Part shown: one piece after another, positions 44,344-52,377 of the stretch
Layout: each line of letters begins with the position of its first letter
Position numbering within the stretch: position 1 is the stretch's first letter
Assembly: GCA_963837335.1 (NCBI GenBank)
Contig: CAWINS010000073.1
Span: 15,707 to 79,706 of the forward strand
Source of the DNA: RYN-230 sp963837335
Lineage (GTDB): Bacteria > Actinomycetota > Actinomycetes > Streptosporangiales > Streptosporangiaceae
DNA length: 64,000 bases
Reading direction: 5' to 3'
The notes under the pieces: model-generated
The model's database searches: none
What the model saw: only the letters and a program-made list of their open reading frames with translations
Told to the model about the DNA's origin: nothing
Translations under genes and position numbers: made by a program

Positions 44344-45945
44344 TCAGGGACAGACGGTGCCGCTGCGCGGGACAGCCAGGTCCACCAGGTACCGGTTCAC
44401 CAAGCCGTCCACGCACGAGCTGCCCATCATGTACGCGGTGTGCCCGTTGCCATCCCAGCCCAGCAACACCCCGGACTCCAGGTCCCCGGCCAGGGCCTGG
44501 GCCCAGCGGTACGGCGTGGCCGGGTCCCGCTGGTTGCCGATAACCAGGATCGGCGGGGCGCCCGCAGCCCGGATCGACGGCAGCGGGGCCGAGCGGACGG
44601 GCCAGTAGGCGCACGGCAGGCTGCCCCACATGATCGACGCCCCGAAGGCCGGCGCGGCCCGGGCGGCCGTCGCGGCCGCGGCGCGCCAGCGGGCCAGGCC
44701 CGACGGCCCTTTCCCGGAAGGCCAGGGCCGGTCCAGGCATTCCACCGCCATGTTCGCGTCGGCCAGGTTCGTGTACTGGCCGGCGGTGTTCCGCTCCCAG
44801 AGCGCGTTGGCCAGCTCGACCAGCACGGTCGCGTCGCCGCCGAACGCGGACGTCAGCGCCTCACGCAGCGTCGGCCAGTAGCCCTGGCTGTACAGCGCGG
44901 TCGCGATCCCGTTCAGCACCAGGGCCCCGTCCGCGCGCTGGTTGCTCAGGTTGTTGATCAGCGGATGCGCCGTGGCCCGGCTGACCAGAGCCTGGATCCG
45001 GGCCACGCCCGCCGCCACGGAGCCGCGCCCCACGGGGCAGCCGGCCCGCGCGACGCAGTCCGCCACGAACGCGCGCAGCGCGACCTCGAAGCCCTGCCCC
45101 TGCACGATATTCATCCGCAACGAGGAGCTACCGGGGTCGATCGCCCCGTCCAGGACCAGGGCCCGGACATGCGAGGGAAAGAGCTGCGCGTACCAGGTGC
45201 CCAGGTAGGTGCCGTAGGACTTGCCGAGATAGGTCAGCTTCGCGTCGCCGAGGGCGGCGCGCAGGACGTCCATGTCCCGGGCCGCGTTGGGCGTGCCCAC
45301 CCACGGCAGCAGGGCTCCGGAATCGCGCTCGCAGCCCCGGGCGAACTGCTTCGCCTCGGTGATGACCGGGGCGAGGTGGCTGGCGCCGGTGAGGTTTTCG
45401 TTAGTGGAAAAGTAAGTGTCGAGCTGCGGGCCGGTCAGGCATCTGATGGCGGGCTCGCTGGCGCCCACCCCGCGTGGGTCGAAGCCGACGATGTCGAACC
45501 GGGCCCGGACCGGGGCGGCGATCTCGCTGCGCGCCTGCAGCGCGTAGCTGATCCCGGAGCCGCCGGGGCCGCCGGGGTTGACGACGAGGGAGCCGATCCG
45601 CTGGGCCGGGCCGGTGGCGGCCAGCCGGATCACCGGCAGCGAGAACCGCCGCCAGGCGGGCCGGTGGTAGTCGAACGGGACGAGCAGCCGGGCGCACTGG
45701 AACCCCTTGTTACAGGACTGCCAGTGCAGCTTCTGGGCGTAGTAGCCGGCCAGCGTGGCCGGCGGCGGACCGGGCGGCTCGGCGATCGGCGCACTGGCCT
45801 GCGGGCTGGGCGCCGCGCTGGACCCGCGCGCGCGGGCGGCCGGATGCGCGGTGGCGCTGGTGCTGCACGCCGCCAGGACGACGGCGCTTAGCGCGCCGGT
45901 CAGCGCCAGCGCGCACCGGCGCCTGCGCCGGATCAGGAAAGCCAC
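44344..45945 (-). CDS. Secreted lipoprotein alpha/beta hydrolase, tripeptidyl-peptidase (TAP)-like
   Basis: 533 residues. A lipoprotein signal (RRCALALTGALSAVVLAACS, Cys about 26) is followed by a Pro/Ala linker. The hydrolase core shows LVVNPGGPGGSG (oxyanion region), GFDPRGVGASEP, the nucleophile elbow GKSYGTYLGTWY, and the catalytic His in DGNGHTAYMMGSSC. A C-terminal Cys (GTVCP) pairs with SSC in this family. SlpD/SlpE/TAP-type enzymes remove N-terminal peptides outside the cell and are abundant in streptomycetes. The position between ricT and tRNA-Thr matches the conserved actinobacterial order. Confidence 0.92.
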   Translation of the reverse strand: MAFLIRRRRRCALALTGALSAVVLAACSTSATAHPAARARGSSAAPSPQASAPIAEPPGPPPATLAGYYAQKLHWQSCNKGFQCARLLVPFDYHRPAWRRFSLPVIRLAATGPAQRIGSLVVNPGGPGGSGISYALQARSEIAAPVRARFDIVGFDPRGVGASEPAIRCLTGPQLDTYFSTNENLTGASHLAPVITEAKQFARGCERDSGALLPWVGTPNAARDMDVLRAALGDAKLTYLGKSYGTYLGTWYAQLFPSHVRALVLDGAIDPGSSSLRMNIVQGQGFEVALRAFVADCVARAGCPVGRGSVAAGVARIQALVSRATAHPLINNLSNQRADGALVLNGIATALYSQGYWPTLREALTSAFGGDATVLVELANALWERNTAGQYTNLADANMAVECLDRPWPSGKGPSGLARWRAAAATAARAAPAFGASIMWGSLPCAYWPVRSAPLPSIRAAGAPPILVIGNQRDPATPYRWAQALAGDLESGVLLGWDGNGHTAYMMGSSCVDGLVNRYLVDLAVPRSGTVCP

Positions 45946-45954
45946 GGGGCGACG

Positions 45955-46803
45955 TTACTCCGCGGGGGTCCCGGCCGCCTGGTCACCGTACTTGGCCTCG
46001 TAGGCCTGGCGGGACCCGCAGACGCTGGCCTTGGGGCAGGCGCACTTGCTGCCGTCGCGGGCCAGTTTCACCACGATCTTGTCGCCGGGCACGCTGTGGC
46101 CGGTGACCACGCCGGGGCCCTCGGGGGTCTCGACCGAGGAGCCGATGCTCGGGGCGTCCTTGCGGAAGTCCTGGTAGAGCGGGTGCTCGTACTTGAGGCA
46201 GCACATCAGGCGGCCGCAGGCCCCGGCGATCCGCAGCGGGTTGACCGGGAGGTCCTGGTCCTTGGCCATCCGGACGGACACGGGCTCGAAGTCCTTCAGG
46301 AACGTGGAGCAGCACAGGTCACGGCCGCACGGCCCGATGCCGCCCTGCAGCCGCGCCTCATCTCGCGGGCCGATCTGGCGCAGTTCCACCCGGCCGCGCA
46401 GTTTGGCGGCCAGGTCGCGGACCAGCGCGCGGAAGTTGACCCGGCCCGGGGCGCTGAAGTAGATCGTGTACACGTTGGGGTCGTCCACGTAGTCCACGCC
46501 GATGATCTTCATGGGCAGGCCGTGCTCGCGGGCCAGCCGCCGGGCGGCCACCCGGGCCTCGGCGCGCCGGCCCCGGTTGGCCTCGTCCCGGGACAGGTGG
46601 TCGTCGGTGGCCAGCCCGGCACACACCGGCAGCCCGTCCACGTCGTCATCCACCCACTGCGGGGCCCAGATGACGTCGGCTACCTCGGGGCCGCCGTCGG
46701 TGGGCACGAGGACCTTGTCCCCGACCCGGGGCGTGAGCGACCCGGGGTCCAGGTAGTAGAGCCGTCCGTATCGTTCGAAACTGACGGCCATCATCATGCC
46801 CAT
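45955..46803 (-). CDS. ricT: PSP1-domain protein RicT (YaaT)
   Basis: 282 residues from ATG 46803, preceded by GGGG. VSFERYGRLYYLDPGSLTPR opens the PSP1 domain. The Fe-S/metal-binding cysteines are in GPCGRDLCCSTFLKDFEPVS (about 157-165) and GACGRLMCCLKYEHPLY (about 193-201), with an extra KCACPKASVCGS near the C-terminus. In Bacillus, RicT joins RicA and RicF to steer RNA processing; the actinobacterial role is less defined. Its usual neighbour holB is separated here by about 4.4 kb of inserted regulators and a transporter. Confidence 0.92.
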   Translation of the reverse strand: MGMMMAVSFERYGRLYYLDPGSLTPRVGDKVLVPTDGGPEVADVIWAPQWVDDDVDGLPVCAGLATDDHLSRDEANRGRRAEARVAARRLAREHGLPMKIIGVDYVDDPNVYTIYFSAPGRVNFRALVRDLAAKLRGRVELRQIGPRDEARLQGGIGPCGRDLCCSTFLKDFEPVSVRMAKDQDLPVNPLRIAGACGRLMCCLKYEHPLYQDFRKDAPSIGSSVETPEGPGVVTGHSVPGDKIVVKLARDGSKCACPKASVCGSRQAYEAKYGDQAAGTPAE

Positions 46804-46920
46804 CGCCCCAGGTTACGGGGAGATCACGCGATCCGCTCCCCCGGGGCGGCCGATTTGCGCGGATTACGAGGTCGCGGGGCGGGGCGCCTGCCGGAAGGCG
46901 GCGCCGGACCGGAAGGGCGG

Positions 46921-47412
46921 TCAGGCGGGAACGGTGTCGGTGCACTGGCACTGGACCAGCGCGGGCGGCAGGATCCGGGCCAGCACGTCCCGGTGCACGG
47001 ACGCGGCCTCGGCATGCCGCCGCAGGCCATCCGGGGTCAGGAGGACGTAGATGCCGCGCCGGTCCTCGCCGCACAAGCAGCGCTCGACCAGGCCGTGCTT
47101 GACCAGGCGGTCGATCAGGCGGGACAGGGCGCTCTGGCTGAGGTGTACCGCGTCGGCCAGTTCCTGGGCCCGGAACTTGTGCTCCGGGCTCTCGGACAGC
47201 CGGTCCAGCACCTCGAACTCGCTCACTCCGAGGCCCAGGTGGGCGAGTTCGTGGTCGAGCGCGGCGTTGGCGGCCGCATGGCTGGCGGTGATAGCCCGCC
47301 AGGTGGCCACCACCTGGTCATCGGGTCGCGCGGGCGTCCCCCCGCCCGGCACCACGCGCCCGGCCGGTACCCCGGGGCGATCCTGGGCGCCCGGACGATC
47401 CTGGGACTGCAT
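46921..47412 (-). CDS. MarR-family regulator
   Basis: 163 residues from ATG 47412. After a Pro/Gly-rich leader the winged helix is clear: AHLGLGVSEFEVLDRLSESP, RAQELADAVHLSQSALSRLI, DRLVKHGLVERCLCGEDRRG, IYVLLTPDGL. Cys residues flank the wing (ERCLCGED) and the C-terminus (VQCQC), so thiol sensing is conceivable. It is divergent from an MFS exporter with an AT-rich, dyad-containing spacer, the standard layout for efflux control. Confidence 0.92.
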   Translation of the reverse strand: MQSQDRPGAQDRPGVPAGRVVPGGGTPARPDDQVVATWRAITASHAAANAALDHELAHLGLGVSEFEVLDRLSESPEHKFRAQELADAVHLSQSALSRLIDRLVKHGLVERCLCGEDRRGIYVLLTPDGLRRHAEAASVHRDVLARILPPALVQCQCTDTVPA

Positions 47413-47446
47413 CACACTCACGAGCGCATCGTAGCGCGGAACCAGA

Positions 47447-47485
47447 TTAAATGCAACTGCATTAATTGCACTTGCATCTAGTGCA
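47447..47485. promoter_or_regulatory. Likely MarR operator sites
   Basis: TTAAATGCAACTGCATTAA (47447-47465) holds ATGCA/TGCAT arms. A second dyad, TGCAC...GTGCA, spans 47467-47485. The spacer is unusually AT-rich for this genome. Binding by the adjacent MarR protein is inferred. Confidence 0.6.
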
Positions 47486-47509
47486 CGTACATGGATATTG
47501 TCTGGGATC

Positions 47510-49216
47510 ATGGAGTCAATCAGCCGCGCTCAGGCGGCATCTCCCTCCCAGTCCCTTCGTCCCCGGACGGCCCAGGGTTCCCGGGCGTCCGCCCCCCGCC
47601 CGCCCGCGCCGCCCGAGCGGGCCGGCGCCCAGCGGTGGAGCCCGCAACTGTGGGCCATCCTGATCGTGCTCTGCATGGCCCTGTTCCTCGACGCGCTCGA
47701 CGTATCGATGGTCGGCGTGGCCCTGCCCGCCATCCGCGCCGACCTCGGGCTGTCCACGTCGTCGCTGCAGTGGGTGATCAGCGGCTACGTACTCGGCTAC
47801 GGCGGCTTGCTGCTCCTCGGCGGCCGCGCCGCTGACCTGCTGGGACGGCGGCGTGTCTTCCTGGCCGCCCTCACCTTGTTCGCGGTGGCCTCGCTGTTCG
47901 GCGGGCTGGTCAGCAGCGTCGGCCTGCTGATCGCCGCCCGGTTCATCAAGGGCATCGCGGCGGCCTTCACCGCCCCGGCCGGGCTGTCCCTGCTCACCAC
48001 CACGTTCCACGAAGGCCCGATGCGCACCCGGGCCATCAGCGTGTACTCAGCCTTCGGGGCGAGCGGGTTCTCGCTCGGCCTGGTGCTGTCCGGCCTGCTC
48101 ACCGAGGTGAGCTGGCGGTTGACGCTGCTGGTGCCAGCGCCGGTGGCGCTGCTCACGCTGATCGCCGCGATCCGGTTCATCCCCCGCGCCCCCGCCTCGC
48201 GGGAGCCCCGCGGCAGCCGCCGGTTCGACATCCCCGGGGCCGCCGCCGTGACCGGCGCGATGCTGTTGCTGGTCTACACCGTCGTCTCGGCTCAGCAGGC
48301 CGGCTGGGGGTCGGTCCGGACCGTGGGCTCGTTCGCGGTCGTCGCCGTTCTCCTCGGCACCTTCGCGGTGATCGAGCGCCGCAGCGTGGATCCGCTGGTG
48401 CCGCTGGGCATCTTCCGCTCCGGGCCGCTGACCCGGGCGAACATCGGCGCGATGACGCTGTTCGGCTCGTACGTCTCGTTCCAGTTCCTGGTCACCCAGT
48501 ACCTGCAGACCCTCGCCCACTGGTCCGCGATCGCGACCGCGCTGGCGTTCCTGCCGGCCGGCGTGATGGTGGCGGTGCTGTCCACCCGGATGAGTGCGAT
48601 CATCGGGCGGTTCGGGACCGCCCGGGTCTCCGTGCTCGCGTTCGCCAGCCTGGTGGCCGGCTACGCGGTGTTCCTCCGGGTCGGCGTCCAGCCCGACTAT
48701 CCCTCGGTGATCCTGCCGGCGGTCATCCTGATCGGCGTCGCGTTCGGCCTGGGCTTCTCCGCGCTCAGCCTGGCCGCGACCGACGGTGTCGCCGACGCGG
48801 AGCAGGGCCTCGCGGCCAGCCTGTTCCAGACCTCGTTCCAGGTCGGCGGCGCGATCGTGCTCGCCGTCGTGACGGCCGTGGTGGACGCCGGGGGCGCCAG
48901 CCGGATCACCTCGGCCCAGGCGACGCTGGGCGCCTACCGGCCCGCGCTGGCCGTGATCACGCTGGTGTCGGCGCTGGGAGCGGTGGCCGCGATCAGCGGC
49001 TTGCGTTCCGGCCGCCGCCAGGTGCGGCCGGCACCGGTCCCGGTTCCGGCGCGAGTCCCGGCCGTGATCGTCGAGGCCGGGGCGATCGCTGACGCGGACG
49101 GATACCAGGCACCGGCCCTCGCGATGGATGCGGCGCTGGACGTGGAGGCGGCGGACCTCATCACCGGGACCGCCCGTGAGCTGGAGGAGGACTGCGACAC
49201 CCCGCTCTGCCTCTGA
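47510..49216 (+). CDS. MFS drug exporter, DHA2 family
   Basis: 568 residues from ATG 47510. A 40-residue polar N-terminus precedes 14 predicted helices. Signatures are FLDALDVSMVGVALPAIRAD, QWVISGYVLGYGGLLLLGGR, RAADLLGRRRVF (motif A) and SVYSAFGASGFSLGLVLSGL (motif C region). The C-terminal 60 residues are acidic and end CDTPLCL. It is likely repressed by the divergent MarR protein. Substrate unknown. Confidence 0.92.
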   Translation: MESISRAQAASPSQSLRPRTAQGSRASAPRPPAPPERAGAQRWSPQLWAILIVLCMALFLDALDVSMVGVALPAIRADLGLSTSSLQWVISGYVLGYGGLLLLGGRAADLLGRRRVFLAALTLFAVASLFGGLVSSVGLLIAARFIKGIAAAFTAPAGLSLLTTTFHEGPMRTRAISVYSAFGASGFSLGLVLSGLLTEVSWRLTLLVPAPVALLTLIAAIRFIPRAPASREPRGSRRFDIPGAAAVTGAMLLLVYTVVSAQQAGWGSVRTVGSFAVVAVLLGTFAVIERRSVDPLVPLGIFRSGPLTRANIGAMTLFGSYVSFQFLVTQYLQTLAHWSAIATALAFLPAGVMVAVLSTRMSAIIGRFGTARVSVLAFASLVAGYAVFLRVGVQPDYPSVILPAVILIGVAFGLGFSALSLAATDGVADAEQGLAASLFQTSFQVGGAIVLAVVTAVVDAGGASRITSAQATLGAYRPALAVITLVSALGAVAAISGLRSGRRQVRPAPVPVPARVPAVIVEAGAIADADGYQAPALAMDAALDVEAADLITGTARELEEDCDTPLCL

Positions 49217-49219
49217 CTT

Positions 49220-50560
49220 TTAGGCCGCCTGTGCTGTGCCGCCGCGCCCTTCCGGGCGGGGCGGCACAGCGCCGTTCACCAGGCCTCGTCGATCATCCTG
49301 GCCGGTCACCGGCGGCAGCGGCACCAGGCCCCCGTCGCGCAGCCAGCCGTTGAACCCGGCCGTGCACCGGCCCGACGGGCAGCAGGCCGCCGTTGAGCAG
49401 CCAGTGCTGGCCGGCGCTGTCCTGGCTGAGCTGGAGGAAGTCGGGACCCGTGTTGATGTCGGTGGTCCGGCCCAGCTTCCGCTGGTAGAGCACCCGCAGC
49501 AGCTGTCCGGAGGACCGGGACACCTGGATCACCGACAGGTCCTGGGGCGTCAGGTCAGCAACGCTGGTGCGCGCTGGTCGTCCGGCCGGTCAGCACGACC
49601 GCGGTGATCGTCGTGCCATCCGGGCTGATCTGCGCCTGGGCGATGTAGGGGTAACGCGGCGGACTGGCGGAGCAGGACCGGGCCGCTGTCCAGGCGGCCG
49701 CCGCCCGCGGCCGGGTTGAGCGCGCGGACCTCGGCGGTCCGGCCGCCATGCGCGCAGACCTCGCTGTTCACGCTGCAGGTGGCCGCACGACTGGCCGAGA
49801 TAGACGAGCTGCCGGCCATCGCCGGTCCAGGACAGGCTGGCCACGCTGAACGCCGGACCGGTCCCGCCCCGCCATACGCTCCTGTCCCCGTCGCCACGTC
49901 GATGATGTCGATGTAGTCCGGATGCGGGCCGGGACAGGGCTGCTGTCCCGTATCGCCACAGCCCGGGCCCGCGTAGGCGAAGGCGAAGGCGACGGCGACC
50001 CGTGACCCGTCGGGCGAGGAGGCCATCGCGTCAGGAGTCCAGTTGCGGTTGCCGAGCACGCCTCCGGGCACCACGGCGAAGCCGGTGACCTGGCCCGACC
50101 TGGTCAGCGAGAACCGATACAGGCGCTCCCCCGACGTTCCCGGCGCGGCGGCCGCGACGAAGAACACCCCGCCCCGGGCGGCGGCGAGGAAGTCGTCCAC
50201 GCCGGCGTTGGCCTCCCTGGGGACGGGGACTGTGGCGGTGATCTTCCCGGTGGCGGTGGAGCGCACCACTGGAGCGCCACCCCCGAGGCCTTCGGTCACG
50301 TAGTAAGCGGGTACCGGAGCCAGGCTGCCCGAAGGTCCGCTAGACGATCCGGTAAGCCTGGTCCCCAGGGCGATCGCCAGGCCGACCACCAGGACGATGC
50401 CCAGCGCGGCTGCGAGTGGCGCTACCCACGCCGCCCGCCGCCGGGGCGGCGGGGCGATCAGCGGGCGGAGCGTGTCCTGCGGGATGGCGCGGGCGGCGGC
50501 GGTCAGCGCGTCGGCCAGCCGTTCTTCGGTCCTGTTCATGCGGGCTCCCCGGCTGTTCAT
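49220..50560 (-). pseudogene. Membrane-anchored beta-propeller-like protein paired with sigma factor, frameshifted C-terminus
   Basis: ATG 50560 overlaps the sigma-factor stop as ATGA; ATG 50539 also has a good GGGGAG. The N-terminus (TEERLADALTAAARAIPQDT) is followed by a membrane helix (AAWVAPLAAALGIVLVVGLA) and propeller-like strands (YYVTEGLGGGAPVVRSTATG, AMASSPDGSRVAVAFAFA). Below about 49880 the protein jumps frames: FSVASLSWTGDGRQLVYLGQ, then CSVNSEVCAHGGRTAEVRAL, YPYIAQAQISPDGTTITAVV, SVIQVSRSSGQLLRVLYQRK and GFNGWLRDGGLVPLPPVTG. At least four indels are needed to join them. In related genomes this gene follows a SigE-type sigma factor and may act as its anti-sigma or sensor. Broken here unless the sequence is wrong. 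Confidence 0.72.
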
Positions 50561-51114
50561 GCTGGCTCCCCGAGCTGGCGCGCCAGGGCAGCGATCCCCC
50601 GCGCGGCGGTCGACTTGACGGTGCCGGGACTGATCCCGAGCACGGCGGCGATCTCGGCTTCCGGCAGTCCCAGCCAGTACCGGAGCACCAGCACCTCGCG
50701 GCGCCGCCGGGACAGCCTGGCCAGGCCGGCCAGCACCTGCCTGCGGTCCTCGGCCAGCAGCGCTTCGCTCTCGGCGGACCGCTGGGTGACGTCCGCGGCC
50801 AGGACGTCGCGCGTGATCCCGAAGCGGCGCGCGACGGCCCGGCGCCGCAGCGCGCTGCGGCACCCATTCAGGACAGCGGCCCGGACGTACGCCAGTGTGC
50901 CGTCGGGGTCGGGCAGCTGGTCCCGGGCGCACAGGCGGGCGAACACGTCCTGGACGATGTCCTCGCCTGACGCCCGATCCCCAGTCATCAGGGCGGCCAG
51001 CCGGACCAGTTCAGCGTGGTGCGCGCGGTACAGCGCGGTCACCCGGGCCCCGGAGTCAGCCACGGAGGAGGCGCCCGGTCCCAGTCCGCCTGCCTCCCAG
51101 GTCTGGTAGCTCAT
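50557..51114 (-). CDS. SigE-family ECF RNA polymerase sigma factor
   Basis: 185 residues. Region 2 is VTALYRAHHAELVRLAALMT, GDRASGEDIVQDVFARLCAR; region 4 is LARLSRRRREVLVLRYWLGL, PEAEIAAVLGISPGTVKSTA, ARGIAALARQL. This is a complete SigE-type (SigE-70) ECF factor. It overlaps the membrane propeller gene by four bases, the classic sigma/anti-sigma coupling. No cognate promoter was identified in the window. Confidence 0.93.
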   Translation of the reverse strand: MSYQTWEAGGLGPGASSVADSGARVTALYRAHHAELVRLAALMTGDRASGEDIVQDVFARLCARDQLPDPDGTLAYVRAAVLNGCRSALRRRAVARRFGITRDVLAADVTQRSAESEALLAEDRRQVLAGLARLSRRRREVLVLRYWLGLPEAEIAAVLGISPGTVKSTAARGIAALARQLGEPA

Positions 51115-51193
51115 ACCTAGTGCACGCGCGAGCTGCCATTCCGTTGCCTGCCAATCCCCGGGGGAGGCCGGCAGAGATCACGGCCGGGAGCCG

Positions 51194-52375
51194 TTAGCCG
51201 GCCAGGAGGGCGAGGGTGAGTTCCTCGACGGCCAGCAGGGGGGCCACGTTGAGTTCCAGGCGCTCCCGGCAGGTCATGATCGCTTCCATCCGGCGCACCG
51301 TGGCCTCCGCGGTGCTGGCCGCCGCCAGCCGGCCCAGTTCCTCCTCGTGACCCGCGCTGGCCAGGTCTACGTCGGCGTCCAGCTGGACCACCAGCACGTC
51401 ACGGTAGAAGGCGGCCAGGTCCAGCAGCGCCCGGTCGAGGGCGTCGCGCTTCAGCCGGGTGGCCCGGGACTTCTGCCGGTCCTCCAGGTCCTTCATGGCG
51501 CCGGCCGAACCGCGTACCGCCTTGGCCACGCCCTTGCCGGTGGAGCCCTCGCCGAACGCCTTGCGCAGCGCGTCCCGCTCCGGCGTGTTGAGTTCCTCGG
51601 TCACCGCGGCCGCCTCCTGCTCGGCCGCTTTCACCAGCCCGGCCGCCGCGCTCAGCGCGGTGCCCAGGTTCGTGATCCGGGCCGGGAGGCGGAGCACCTC
51701 GGCGCGGCGCTGCGCCGCCTCGGGGTCGGTGGCCAGCCGCCGGGCCCGGCCCACATGACCCTGGGCCGCCCGGGCGGCGGTCAGGGCCCGGGCCGGGTCC
51801 ACCCCGTCCCGGCGGGCGAGCACCTCAGCCACCGCCTCCGGCGGCGGCGTGCGCAGGGTGACCAGCCGGCAGCGGGACCGGATCGTCGTGACGAGCTCTT
51901 CCGCGGAAGGCGCGCAGAGCAGCCAGACCGTCCGGGGCGAGGGTTCCTCGATCGCCTTGAGCAAGGCGTTGGCAGCCTGCTCGGTGGCGCGGTCGGCATC
52001 CTCGAACACCACCACCTGCCAGCGTCCGCCCGACGGCGCCCCAGCGGCCCGCAGCACCAGGTTGCGGGTCTGCTTGACCCCGTACGACAGCCCCTCCGGC
52101 CTGACCAGCATCAGATCGGGATGGGTGCCCGCACGCACCTGGTGGCAGCTCGGGCACTGCCCGCAGCCCTGGTCCGGGCAGAGCAGCGCGGCCGCGAACG
52201 CCCGGGCCGCCACCGACCGGCCTGATCCGGGCGGCCCGGTGAACAGCCAGGCGTGCGTCATGCCCAGCGCGTTCTCGCCGCGGAGCAGCCGGGCCGCGAC
52301 GGAGGCCGCCTGTTCCAGCTGGGCTACCACCCGCTCCTGGCCGACCAGGTCGCCGAAGACCGGCGCGCTGCTCAC
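51194..52375 (-). CDS. holB: DNA polymerase III subunit delta'
   Basis: 393 residues from GTG 52375, three bases after the upstream stop; AGGAAAG precedes it. VFGDLVGQERVVAQLEQAAS opens the AAA+ fold. The P-loop is modified to TGPPGSGRSVAA, with Arg for Lys, as expected for the non-hydrolysing delta'. The zinc module is CPDQGCGQCPSC. VVFEDADRATEQAANALLKA and IEEPSPRTVWLLCAPS, then the TIRSRC sensor, are canonical. It works in the clamp loader. An ATG at 52393 would overlap the kinase gene by 16 bp. Confidence 0.94.
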   Translation of the reverse strand: MSSAPVFGDLVGQERVVAQLEQAASVAARLLRGENALGMTHAWLFTGPPGSGRSVAARAFAAALLCPDQGCGQCPSCHQVRAGTHPDLMLVRPEGLSYGVKQTRNLVLRAAGAPSGGRWQVVVFEDADRATEQAANALLKAIEEPSPRTVWLLCAPSAEELVTTIRSRCRLVTLRTPPPEAVAEVLARRDGVDPARALTAARAAQGHVGRARRLATDPEAAQRRAEVLRLPARITNLGTALSAAAGLVKAAEQEAAAVTEELNTPERDALRKAFGEGSTGKGVAKAVRGSAGAMKDLEDRQKSRATRLKRDALDRALLDLAAFYRDVLVVQLDADVDLASAGHEEELGRLAAASTAEATVRRMEAIMTCRERLELNVAPLLAVEELTLALLAG

Positions 52376-52377
52376 CG

